Of a stretch of 64,000 bases of DNA, positions 52,558-63,803 are shown in pieces. Made by a program: the position numbers and the translations under genes. The DNA lies in the NCBI RefSeq assembly GCF_010183535.1, contig NC_071332.1:11594001-11658000 (forward strand), read 5' to 3'. A model generated the notes under the pieces. The model had not been told where the DNA came from. It saw nothing but the letters and a program-made list of their open reading frames with translations, and did no database searches. The DNA comes from Caenorhabditis remanei (taxonomy: Eukaryota; Nematoda; Chromadorea; Rhabditida; Rhabditidae). Each line of letters begins with the position of its first letter. Within the stretch, counting starts at the first letter, position 1.

Positions 52558-55197
52558 TTAGCGATCCAATTGAATAATCCATTCCATATGATTTGTCTGT
52601 GGGAACATATCGACTGGCTGGACACGAGTGATCGAGAATGCAGCTCCGTTGTACTTGCGAGATCTGGAAATTACAGGAATATATAAAAATTGAGAAAAAA
52701 AACCAAATCAAAGACGAGGTTTGTAGTATCACAAACCCACTCAATAGAGACATAGAAAGTTGGAGAAAAGTGACCACAGATTGTTGATCTAATCATATTT
52801 TGTAGATTGTAGTCATTTGATAAGAAACGCGTACTCTTTGTGTGTGTGCTATTTGTACTGATAGACACTTACTCCGGACGGCACAAATTGACAATGTTGT
52901 TGATTGCAGAATTTGGATCACAGGAGACAAAGATCAGTCGACGCATAGTTTCCATCTGGAATATTAACATTTCAGAATTTAGTTGTTTGATTAATCAAGT
53001 TATAAACTGACCTCTCTACATGCTAGGATAACTTTCTCATGCATTCCAGCTCTTGGTGGATCCAGAACTCCTACAACTCGCGATTTTCTCAGATCGAATT
53101 CTTTTGGCAAATGATATTTCATCGATCTGAATGTGTCCTCAGCCTTTCCAGCAATGTATTTACAACACTTCTCCATTTTGTTCTGTTTCGCATTCTGTTT
53201 CGCATCTTCTACAGCTTCAACGATCATTTCGATTCCGATGCAAAACACTTTTTGAGAATTTTGAATATTTTTTAGAAGACATTGTCCGATTGTTCCAGTT
53301 CCGCAGCAAATGTCCAGAAGGATTGTTCCGTGGTCTTCTGTAGTAGATGGAGTTGCTTCTTCAGATGAAAAAACATTCGTTTCTTCAGATTTCGCAGATT
53401 CAGAAACTGCTTCAGTGTCTATTTTGGCGATTTTTGTTGGTGGTCCATCTGACTCTTGTTCCTTCGATTCTTCTTTTCCATTTTGTTCTGTTTCCATTGG
53501 AATGGCGTCTCCAGATGGTTGGGAAGCAGTTGCCGTTTCAGAAGTAGCTGGCACTCCAGATCCCTGAGTTTCTGATTTTTCACTTAAACCACACAACTCT
53601 CCAATTGTCGAATACAATACAGAAGCCCCTTGACTATTTGTTTGGAAGAATGCAGGCGGAGAAACACGAAAACGGCAATCTAAAAGCGATTCATAAATGT
53701 ATGGAGTCCCTCCGATGAGTTTAAAGTTGGGCGTATCGGAAATATGTACCATTTCTTGCCAATAGATACTACATACTCGATAGCTCTTCTCCGTGAATGT
53801 TCTGAAATCACAAATCAATCATTTCGAGAATAGAGTTGGTCTGAATTTATGAAATCCTTCTTGGTTTTTCACTAAAGTTGTTCCTAATCATTTTCGCCAG
53901 TTATATAATTTCTACATCTTTATATTGGATACCTAAATTCTACTTTTGAATAGTATCAGCAATTGCTTGAGTTGGACTCACTCAAAATTCAAAAATCTCT
54001 CTGCTATCTGCTTCTGAATCTCTTCAGTTTTTTCCTTGGATTCCAGAGGGAAAACCGTGAAGATTAGCATAACATCTCCGCCGAATTCTCGAACCGTCAA
54101 CATTCTCCAGAATCCTTTTCTATCGAACTCATCAAATGGCTCCAATCCAGTCTCCTGAACATAATCGTGGGTATCTTTGAGAATAGCCATCATCTGAGGA
54201 GTGACAATATCCACATTAACCGGTGGAATCACAAAATGTCGATTTTCCGAAAAACGACCTCCGACAAAACCAATGCAAATGTCTCGATTTAGATCGTGTC
54301 CAATTGTGAATTCACATTTATTCCGATATCCCGTTGTTTTTGGAGAAGGAAGAATTGTTTCAAGACGTTTTCGGAATTCTCCTTGTTTCCCAATATTGAT
54401 GATCTTGTTACGTTGAAGTTGCCCGTGTAGCTTGTCCATAACACTAAAAATATGTATTTGGATTGCAAAACAAATAAATTGATCAAGAATTCTATGGTTA
54501 ATGAATCAGTACATCTTGATTCCGGAGAATTCGCTTGACACCAAAATATCTCGTGGAAACTACAAATTAATAATGTCTCTCACTTGGCACTATTTTGTTG
54601 TTTCAGTTCCAACTGCTTCTCATACTCCATCTCGGCCAATGGTGTGACACTTTCTCTTGCAGTTTTCTGTTCAGCTGGTTCCGTATTTTTAGTCGTTGGT
54701 GCTCGAAGATTCTTCACTTCAGTCGCTGCTAAGTGTGCAGTGAACACGTATTTCTTGTAGTCGTATCCATCTAACAACTTGATTGCCTTCTGAGCATCTT
54801 CTGCATTTTCGAACGTCACGTAAGCATAATCTGCCATGTAACGAACTTTTTTCGATTTGACATCACCGAGAATCCTGGAAAAGAATATTATTGCACTGTT
54901 ATTTATTCCAACAACATCCACAGAACACTGTTTTTCAATGTTTGAACGTTCTCATAGGAAACATTTACTCAATGTTATCAAAATATTTGTATTCAATAGT
55001 TTAATGAAAGTCACTCACTTCTCTAACAATTTTTTGAACTGTTTGAATCCAATGAACGTGGGAATGCCTTTAATATGCACTCGATCTTGATCGATTCCGG
55101 AGTCTTCTTTTGTATCTTCGCTTTTCGAGAGGATTTCTTCGGTTTCTGTGACATTTTTGGGGAGATCTTCAGCTACTCCGCCAATATTATCAGTCAT
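52558..55197 (-). CDS. TRMT2A-like tRNA (uracil-5-)-methyltransferase
   Basis: Six exons (55019-55197, 54584-54874, 53982-54443, 53012-53801, 52873-52955, 52558-52663) give 636 aa with a continuous frame. An RRM lies at about residues 40-115 (RVHIKGIP, then YAYVTFENAEDAQKAI). A TrmA-type catalytic region follows: RNKCEFTIG, SPPAFFQTN at about 358-366, the SAM motif LLDICCGTGTIG at about 472-483, LDPPRAG, the nucleophile C586 in FVSCDPN and the terminal DMFPQTNH motif. The enzyme makes 5-methyluridine at position 54 of tRNA, using S-adenosylmethionine. Between the FFQTN motif and the SAM motif is an acidic low-complexity insert of about 85 residues (about 383-468). The frame only works if all six exons are used. 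Confidence 0.95.
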
Positions 55198-55796
55198 TTT
55201 ACCTAAATATCAGAAATTATTGAAACGTTCAGATAGATGGCACAATCAAAAAAAATACACATATAAGAAAATTTAATGTAACCTCGCCCTTTCGCACAAT
55301 CAACTGTCCCACAAAAAGAGGGCAAATTTGAAAAAAGGTTTTGTACAACACGGTGATTTTTTCGCTACATTTCCCGTTGACAATTTTTCGCCCCATGGTG
55401 CGCAGAAAAATGGGCGGGGCTAAGGATGTAACCCCGCGGCACAGAAAAATGAGGTTAATAAATTGCAGTGAAGTGCAGAGAAAGTTTAATGAAAAGTGTT
55501 CGTTTGGAAACAAAAAAATGGTAGATAAGTCAAAAATTGCTCGAAAAACGTATTTATGTTATCAAACCAGAAAGTTTCAAGTGAAAAACATCTAAAATTT
55601 GACGTTTCAACTGTATTCATCCGTTTTTCGGCGAAGAGAAGCGTAAAATGTGCAATCCAGTGATCAATCTCCCTCGTTTCTAACTTTTTCAAGGCATCTA
55701 GGAGAAAATCTGATAAATGAAATGTTGTAAACTCCTATTTGAAACATTTACAATCACACAAGAGACACCGTACAAACCGGAAAGAATGTTGGATCG

Positions 55797-56137
55797 GGAA
55801 GAAGCAAATTGGGAAGTGACGAATCGCGAATAACACTTTTTCGCAAGTTCCACTGTTTGAAAGGAACGAAAAGTTGATAATTTTTTGTGTAGTTTAGTTA
55901 TTTAGCTTACAAATGGTGTGTTTTCATGTTATTGAACTGATTTTATGAAAATTTGCTTCGCGACGACGGTATATCGTGTGAAGTTCAAAGTTGTCATCAA
56001 AGACAGGTAAAAACACGATTAAAAGTGACAATAAATACACAATACACTTTCAAATGACAGTTTTTTTTCATATCCGACACTGAAATTTAGAAAAAAAACG
56101 TTATTCTCGACTCGTCACTTCCCGATTTGCTTCTTCC
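55797..56137. mobile_element. MITE with 37-bp inverted ends
   Basis: The left end (GGAAGAAGCAAATTGGGAAG, on to about 55833) and the right end (about 56100-56137) are inverted copies with only a few mismatches. The 340-bp unit has no coding capacity. I could not fix a target duplication. Confidence 0.7.
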
Positions 56138-56523
56138 AGATCTTGTTTCTTGCCGATTGAAAATCTCCTTAATTCTCTATAAAACGACTGGAAATGCTCA
56201 CCGTCGTTTGAAACATACTATGGTTCATTTCAATATCGCTGAATCCACTCTCTGGACGACTTACATGACTTCAAAGTTTCCATTTTTAGTACTGAAATCT
56301 CACTAAAATCTGAATAACTTTTTTCACAGAATCGTTCTGCAAAATTCGAATAAAATTTTGAAATCAGTACAAAATTTCCATTCTTGTGATACATGTCTTG
56401 ACCCATAACTCCATCTCGATTCGTGATATTTCCCTAATTAAATTAGAAGATGTGCTTCTTCGTGAGCTTTCTCAAATCTAGGCCATCGTCATTTTAAAAA
56501 CTAGGCCATCAGGAATTTTTAAT

Positions 56524-56820
56524 TTCAACAAACTCCCGTTTTCTATAAGAAAACGAATCGGAAACTATCCCAATTTTTTTCTACAAAAACTAGATCGAAA
56601 AAAAAAATTTTCATGAAAGCGTTTTTTTTAATTCATGGATTCAGTTTTTTTAAAAACCTCTTCAAAGTTTGTGGAAGAGAAAATAACACTGACGAAAATC
56701 ACTTCAACAAACTCCCGTTTTCTATACGAAGGAGGCCTTAAAACGGCAGGAATTTTTTTCTACAGAAACTAGATCGAAAAAAATTAATCTCATGAGGCCG
56801 TTTTTTTTCAATTTCGATTT
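56524..56820. repeat. Two direct repeats of about 179 bp
   Basis: TTCAACAAACTCCCGTTTTC at 56524 recurs at 56703, and ACTAGATCGAAAAAA recurs at nearly the same spacing. The second copy is diverged and shorter. This is a small tandem duplication within the repeat nest. Confidence 0.75.
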
Positions 56821-56845
56821 CTTTTTTTTTATATATTGTCGCAAC

Positions 56846-56957
56846 AAAAAAGTTCCGACATTTTTTCCCCCTCGGTGTTTGCGGCCTCAAGCCAAAATTT
56901 GATAATTTTGGCTTGAGTCTGCAAACACCGACGAGGAAAAAATGTCGGAACTTTTTT
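56846..56957. repeat. Near-perfect 112-bp hairpin palindrome
   Basis: Two arms of about 53 nt pair almost fully around a few-base centre near 56901: AAAAAAGTTCCGACATTTTT, then CTCGGTGTTTGC and CTCAAGCCAAAATT, then the reverse complements. It looks like a foldback MITE. If transcribed, it would form a long double-stranded stem. Confidence 0.88.
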
Positions 56958-57001
56958 ATTTCGATAATAGCTGATTAAAAATTATGGCAGAGAAAATTAC
57001 A

Positions 57002-57460
57002 CACGGTGATTTTCTCGGAACCAGCTAGTAGGTAGCGCCAAAAAAAGTTCGGCCGCAGTGGAAAATGAAATGGGCGGAGTCTTGATGCAAGCTTGGCACG
57101 CGGTTTTTGCAACTGCGGCACTCGTTTGGCTCTGCGTCTCTCTTCTCTCGCACGTGCAGGTAGAGCGCGTTCGAAAATGGAATAATTTTTTACACTGTAT
57201 TGAATGTCAAGAAAAGTAACTGGCGGATTAAACTATGAAACTGACGGCCATATGGTATGAAACTTATTGTTAAAAATTCTCCATAATTTTTTTAAGAGGC
57301 ATTATAAATAACCTGCTGGTTGTTATAATCAAATTTTTAGAAAACTCAAGCCAAAGTTGAGGGTCTAGAAATTTCAACGGTGCAGTAGAGCGGGTTTGCT
57401 CGCGGCCGCCAATGTGAGGGTCTAGAAATCAAACCAAGTGGTTCCGAGAAAATCACCGTG
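57002..57460. mobile_element. 459-bp inverted-repeat element of the CACGGTGATTTT family
   Basis: CACGGTGATTTTCTCGGAAC(C) at 57002-57022 is matched by its reverse complement at 57440-57460. ATTACA precedes the left end and follows the right end, consistent with a short target duplication. Inside, GAGGGTCTAGAAAT appears twice. The first 12 bases match the ends of the larger 55349-57571 unit, so both belong to one terminal-repeat family. No coding capacity is seen. Confidence 0.7.
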
Positions 57461-57943
57461 ATTACACTGCGTTGTCTGGCGGAGCGCACTTCCCTCACGG
57501 GGTCGTGACCTAGCGAGAAGCAGAAATATGGAAGAGAAACCCAAATTTAATGTAGCGAAAAAATCACCGTGTTTGTGGGCAGGAATCAGGTGAAAACGTG
57601 TTCAGATAGAGAATTCCAGACTGTTCCACTGATTAAAATTACTTTTCATATTTGGCACTTGCTACTATCGATTTACGGTTTCCGGTTAATTAAAAAATAC
57701 CTACCTGCTTATTCTTGGATTTATAAATGCTCCGATTGAAAGAAAAAATCAATTTCAAATCAAACGAAACTTTACCTTGAAATTAAAGATTGAACATGAG
57801 AACGAAACAGGAAAAAAACAATAGAAAGTTAGAGTAAAACTTGAAATTCACATGAGATGCGATGATACATGTTGATAGGGATACGGGTAGTGGAGAGGAA
57901 GCAATAAACTAAAAAGTAACGACAATTGAGAACCCGTTTGTTA

Positions 57944-59209
57944 TTATTTGCGGGAACGGGTTTTGCTGTATGGAGAGGTACGAGTTTTGACGGCTTCACC
58001 AGCGTTTTTACGAGTTGCTCTCGTTTGTTTCGGAGTCACCACGGTGGCACTTTGATCTAATGACTTCTGAAAGTAACAATTAACTCATGAGACAAATCTG
58101 CACAATTCTTACAGCCAAGTTTTCTACTGTCGTATTCTTTTTCTCGTTTGAAGCTGGTGTGACGGAGTCAATTAAAGTTTGACTAGCTTTTGGATCATTC
58201 TCAGAGTCCATTGTAGTAAAGAGGGTTTCGTTGGCATTATATCCCAGTGCGTCACAGTTTTTTGCATGATAACGTTTCATTGACATTTCTGCTTGATATG
58301 CGTCATTCATGTGAATACTCGCGCATTCGAACACAGCTCCGTGGTATCCTGGCCGCACATGTCCGATTGTTGCTGATTGAATATCTTGTGGAAGAGAATA
58401 AAAGCTATTCGAATCGGAGAAGCCATCTATTTTAAAGTCTTCAGGAGTTTCATCGGTATAGTTCACACGAAGATTGGCAGCGTAACCCTCTTGTAGTGGT
58501 GTGAGGATTTTGTGTGTCATGTACAAGACACCCCGAAGGAGGCTCAGAAGTTGATCTTTAACAGAACCAGTTCCTTTATACTCAACTCTGCTCAACTTTT
58601 CCAGAGGTGATTGCTGATCTCCTTCCGCATTCGTGCTGAAATATGCAGCAACACCACCATCCTTAAAGTAATGAAACTTCATGGAGTACACTTCGAACGC
58701 TTCTTCATCATCTTCATTGTTGCTGAGTACCAGAGAAAGCTCCTTAAGGTATCCTTTCTTTACAGCTTCCCCAGCTGATTTCAATTTTTGAGCAATAGCG
58801 AGCGCTTTCGGATTCTTGAAGCACAAAGTCAGGCATCGGCTCTTTTCTGAAAAAGAAGATAGTGCTGAATTTTACGCTTTTCACTTACCTGTTATATAAT
58901 TTTTAGAAAAGTACTCGGTCGAGAGTATGCCTCGGCGATGGAGAACTGTTGAGAATGCCACATAAATCATTCTTGTCATGAATTGCGACGATCGGTCGGG
59001 ATCGGCAACGCACGTGGGGAAAAGTTTACCCCATTTCTGCAAAAAAAAATCTAAAATTAAAGCTATTGCTTGCATGTAGAACGACAGCTTCAGGAGCTAC
59101 AGAAATTAACGCTTTTGTGGTCCGAAACTTGAAAAAAACTAACATGATCATCAACAAAGTCTGTCGATTTGTTGATTGACTCGTCGTAGTTCGCTTCAAG
59201 TGGTGGCAT
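57944..59209 (-). CDS. HORMA-domain meiotic axis protein, HTP-1/HTP-2/HIM-3 family
   Basis: Four exons (59144-59209, 58889-59036, 58113-58846, 57944-58066) give 356 aa, close to the length of worm HTP-1 and HTP-2. An acceptor (TATTTCAG) touches the ATG, suggesting trans-splicing. The HORMA core runs from about residue 23 to 240 (FMTRMIYVAFSTVLHRRG, EVYSMKFHYFKDGG, LRGVLYMTHKILTPLQEGY, LRVNYTDETPEDFKIDGF). The tail is Ser/Thr-rich and ends in a basic TSPYSKTRSRK segment, where family members carry a closure motif that other HORMA domains clasp. These proteins load on meiotic chromosome axes and control pairing, synapsis and cohesion release. I recall the C. elegans relatives on chromosome IV, so this gene may have moved or duplicated. 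HTP-1/2 fits better than HIM-3 by length. Confidence 0.85.
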
Positions 59210-59793
59210 CTGAAATATAAAATGCTCAACTTAAACAGAAGGAAACTCAATTTTTAAAACAATGAACGGTTAGTGAATAGGCAACAATAAATCATATTAT
59301 CTCCAGAAGTAAAAATCGGTCTCACTGCACACTTTTATCGAGATGTTTTATTGCAGAGGAACAGGGGAAAAGAATCGTGGCGTGAAAATCAATAAAATTG
59401 GAAACGCACTGCGCGCAGTACTTTGAGAGGGCCTCTGCAGGAGGCCGTGGGAAACCGGAGAAGCTAAAAGTTAAAGGCACATTTGGTTCCGCTCGTTGGG
59501 TCTCACCACGAAAGTTTTAGCCTCGAGATACTGTATTTGTTGTATTTTTGACAATTCAGTTATTTATTCATTCAAAACAATAAGATTGAAACACAATTTT
59601 TATTAAAAATTAAGCAAATGATCATCGTCATGGATTGGAAAATCACTAAACAAAGATAATGGGTGGAAAAAGGAAGGAGGGGGAAACGAACCAGTTGAAA
59701 GGGAAAATTTTTCAAATTTAATCAAACAAAAAAAGAACAGACATGGAAAATGGAGAAAATCGGGGGAAAATGGTGAAATATAGAATACGATGA
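59210..59793. other. Intergenic region between the HTP-like and zinc-protein genes
   Basis: This stretch is about 580 bp. It contains GGCCTCTGCAGGAGGCC near 59,430, a perfect 17-base odd palindrome in a GC-rich patch. The HTP-like promoter is expected here. No gene is seen. Confidence 0.4.
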
Positions 59794-61502
59794 TCAGTGG
59801 AATCGTACCGATTGTTTGATTTTGACTCCATTCTGATCGTAAATGAATTTCACCAGTCCGGGGATTTCATTCGCGTTCAAAACCTGAAATTTGTAATATA
59901 TGTTTAGGAAACTGAACGAAATCATTTCACATAAATAACACCTATCTGTTACTATTTGAATCTGAATAGTGGACTTACTTGTTCGTCAGCAGAATTTTGA
60001 ATTGCATCTCCAACTTCCTTAATCAAAATTTCGAATGATGTGTCAAAGAATCTAAAGTGACTCGCCAGTTGTTCAAAAATCTTCAGAAAATCTTTGAATT
60101 TGAGGAATTCGGCCACAACCACCAACTCATCGGATTCCGCGACTGGGCGGGTCTCAATTCCATATTTTACCGCATTGAAGATACCATGCAGCCAGGAATG
60201 GATCTGCCGGTAGAGGACTTTCTGAAAATGAAGTGAATAGTCACCCAATATTACGAAGCAATCCTAGTCACACATCCGGAAACACGAATAACTGTGTCAC
60301 ACTGACTACAGAGTCGTAATTAACTAACTTTCTCCGCCAATTCGGTGCTCATCTTTCCGATTTCCTCATTGATAGCTTTTATGAATTTCTCTAGATTTGG
60401 GTTCTCGTTGTTCAACGATCCGCTCAATTTGTTCAAGAAGTCGCTGAAGATGAAGAAGAATATTCCGGCCGAAGTCGATGGCACGGGGGCACATGGGGAG
60501 ATTTCCAACGGCTTCCTAAAATATATGATAATCTAAAAAAGGAATTAAAAAGAATAATAAACTCACTTTTCCTCTTTCCTTTCTCTTTTTGGTGGAGTAC
60601 GCGCTTCCTCATCTTCTAGCTCTCTTTTGATTTCATTTTCCTCCCTTTTCACGTTATCTTCTGAAGTCAGTGATGGGTTTTGTATGGACGAGTTAGGTGT
60701 ACTCATTGCTGGCAAGAAAGAGCCATCGAATGTTGAGAAATCGTCATCAAGATTCGCTGAGTGATGACGTTCAGAAGCAAGTTCTACCGTTGGAAATGAT
60801 TCGATTCCTTCGGTTTCACTGACGAACTTGACCACCCGGACGCCTTTTCTTTTGATCTCAGTTTCTACCTTGCCTAATTTTTTGATCCTGAAAGATTATT
60901 ATAACTGAAACAAAATCTGGAAATACAAATAATTACCTATCGAGAATATTCCCATCGGCTGGAATGGTCGTCTCTGCGCAGCGAAGCATCTTGATTATCA
61001 TCTTGGAGTCATCTGATCTTTTGATGAATTCGTTGATCAGTTTATCCAAGTGGCTGCGAATTGACCTTTCTTCAATATTGACTCCATGATTTTTCTTGAA
61101 GTTTTTCAAGAAAACATTCATTTTGAAATGGGCATTCCCAATGGCATCTTGAAATGCGGCGAGAAGCGGCTCATTGAGATTCTTGCTCCATTTATGACAT
61201 CCGGAACATACAAATTTCTCCGGCTTGTTTCTGTACTTCTTTAGAACAGTATCTTCACTATGTTCCTTCCCACAGGAATTACATTTGTAGAGCATTCTTA
61301 CATTGCTGTTCCATTGTATGTTGTCATATGAAACAGGGACATTTGGAGAGAAGGTGTAGTGCAATGGAGGAGGTTGATACAAAGAAGAGTGGAATGATTG
61401 GTTGCCAAAGGAGTAGGAGCTGGAATCTCCTACGAAGAATTGACTTTGACTGAATACTTGTGGGTCGTACAGATCATTATAGTCGTGGGCAGAGCTGTTC
61501 AT
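59794..61502 (-). CDS. Unknown protein with one Cys4 zinc-binding motif
   Basis: Five exons (60937-61502, 60567-60887, 60329-60515, 59979-60221, 59794-59883) give 468 aa in one frame, with an acceptor just before the ATG. The N-terminus is Tyr/Ser/Phe/Gln/Pro-rich. A C-X2-C-X21-C-X2-C motif (YKCNSCGKEH, then FVCSGCHKW) follows at about 73-103; it resembles GATA or ribbon fingers in layout but has a longer loop. A basic helical region comes next (FLKNFKKNHGVNIEERSIRSHLDKL). Then there is an acidic, KRE-rich linker (KREENEIKRELEDEEARTPP) and a C-terminal helical half with hydrophobic repeats. I do not recognise the family. A nuclear DNA- or protein-binding role is plausible from the finger and basic regions only. 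Confidence 0.75.
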
Positions 61503-63690
61503 GATTTCTACCTGAAACTTAGTAAAGTTTTATGATTTTTTATATGATAGCAATAGTTCTTAGTGAGCGGATTTTTTTCTTTACGGAAAGAGGAAAGCGA
61601 AAAAAGATCAGTGATGAATAAGTTCCGATATAGTGATCTTTGTTGAGGAACGGTTACGGTAGCCAGTTTTGCCAGTGCCAGCTTTCTTTGGAGTTTTGCG
61701 AGTAAAAATTTCGTATAATTTTCTTCGAAATTCCTCGAAAAGATGCACAGGTAATCTGTCCGATCATTTTTGTGAAAAACGATGATTGACAACGTAATTC
61801 GAAAAACATATTAGAACCGAAGACATGACCGTAACCCCAGGCAAAAAGATATAGAAAAGATATAGAAAACGATATAGAACGGTCCGAAATGAATCGAAAG
61901 AAAGACAATGCATTCAAATTCTTCTGATTGGACGGCGAGGAAAATAGGCGGTCGTAGTGATTCGTCATCCTATTTCTTGGAGTTTTCTCTGTGACACTTT
62001 TCCTCTCACTCGTTCCACCGAGAGAGAAAGAGTGACAGACAATTCAGTGACTAAGTGTTCGATTACTGTATGAAATGAGTAATAGAATTGGAAAAGAAAT
62101 AAGTGTATTATTTGAAACAACTCAATTTCCTATCTATAATCATTTGGAAAACAACGATAAAAAAAAGGGCGCTTGAAAAAAGAAGAAAAAAAAACAGAAA
62201 TGAGAAGAAGAAGAAATGGTGTAAAGGGAGTTAATGTTGAATGGTCAAAAGAAGTGAGAGGCACCAGGAGGAACACAACGAAGAGTTCCCACCATTCCAT
62301 TCTTTTATGCACCTGTAATACAATAAAAATGTACGATAAAAATGATAATTGATGGATACTTTATCTGTGTAAATATTTATTTTCTCCTGATCTCAGCTGA
62401 AATTATTGAGGAATCACAATGAGGGACCAACTATTGAACAGGGAAAATTGAACGAATTACGAAACAAATTAATTCCAAAACTAGATGGTTAAAGCTGATA
62501 TTTCCTTGTTGATGTCTCGCCTTCGAAGGTGCTTCAAAAGTATTCTATCTTGTGTCAATTCTGAAATTATGATAAACAACTGCAGGTCTTTTTTCCGAGT
62601 TTGCTCGTGGGGTTTTCTGAAATCCCATGTGTCATGGAATTAACTAGCCATTAATTCACGACCTTGACTAACCAGCCTAACAACTCTATGGCTTCTATTA
62701 GATTCACCACATCTAACCAAAATGGCTACAAGAAATGGTTTGACAATAAGTTCAATACGTGAAACGTGGCCTTCTCGAGGAAATGCTCAACAACTCTCGT
62801 CGACTACTTGCGTACCCTAACCTCGGATTGTGCCGACCCCAAGTTAACCGATCGCCCTCGATTCGCCGCATAAAAGGAAAGGAAATCGTCAGTTCAACGG
62901 CTCTTCAACTCTCTCACACTCGTGCTCCTGAAGATCTCCCCTGGAAGTTCTACTCCACGTCATCGATCTCAACCGTTGGCTCCACCATCCTTTCAACCAC
63001 TGCTTCTTCCAACGCTCAAGGCACCACTAGAGACTAAAGTATCCTCCTGGCACCTTTTCACTATTGAATGAACCTGTTAACTGTTCCTCTCTTGTTATTC
63101 TCGCATTCTAAATCTGACGGGGTTCACCTTCCCTCTAACGTCGGAACATGGTGCATCGACCTTTGGACATAACCCATAGGTGGCGAGAATACCACAGGAG
63201 ATTTACAATACAGGATATTCACCGCCACTACAGGATACTCGCAACACAATAGTTGTGAGAGAGCCACAAAATGAAAGAGTCACACAGAACCTCGCTCTGG
63301 TCTTTGCAAGAAGACGTGGCACAGAGCAACAAAAGGTATCACAACATTCACAACCACTGAACCATTCTCACTTACTTATACTGGCAATTACATTACCATT
63401 ACCATAAATCAGAATCACATATACCCCGACAAGTCAGCATTTCATACTCTTTACTCACATATCGAGTAAACCACTTCTACTTCTATTCTATTCCATTCCA
63501 GTCTCGTACCACTAGTGGAACTGTACGAGACCAACTACCATTCAGGTTGGAAATTACGTAGACGAATTTATCCCAATTATTCTGCCAAGGGCCCAACGGC
63601 AGCCTGAAAAGGATACAATGACATCTCGTAATTCGATATTTCCTATGACCATTGACAACCTCATTCTAAGTTCCGCAAAACATACTAAAA

Positions 63691-63734
63691 TGAGAGGACA
63701 CCATTGCTTTCATTGAGAGGACACCATTGCTCTC
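63691..63734. repeat. Short direct repeat GAGAGGACACCATTGCT
   Basis: The 17-bp unit occurs twice, with starts about 23 bp apart. It lies in the C-rich block at the right end. No function is visible. Confidence 0.7.
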
Positions 63735-63803
63735 ACATACATTCCAGGGCTTGTCTGTAAGCGCTCCGGAACGCTTATCAGGAATATCGGTCTTTTTGCG
63801 ACA

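Larger units (their letters stand above)
55349..57571. mobile_element. Possible 2.2-kb element bounded by CACGGTGATTTT inverted ends
   Basis: The 21-bp sequence starting CACGGTGATTTTTTCGC at 55349-55369 reappears as its reverse complement at 57551-57571. Both point outward like transposon ends. No clear target duplication flanks them, and the interior holds other repeats and no transposase. It could be an old non-autonomous element that later received insertions, or two solo elements of one family in opposite directions. Confidence 0.45.
55198..57943. other. Repeat-rich intergenic region
   Basis: This space of about 2.7 kb between two minus-strand genes has no credible coding frame. It is packed with inverted and direct repeats, listed separately. 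The promoter of the TRMT2A-like gene must lie at its left end. Confidence 0.6.

Noticed and set aside
62130..62312. Minus-strand 60-codon frame with a signal-peptide-like start
   Set aside because: An acceptor precedes it, but the sequence after the first 20 residues is Phe/Leu/Ser-rich translation of A-rich DNA. No second exon or homology is visible.
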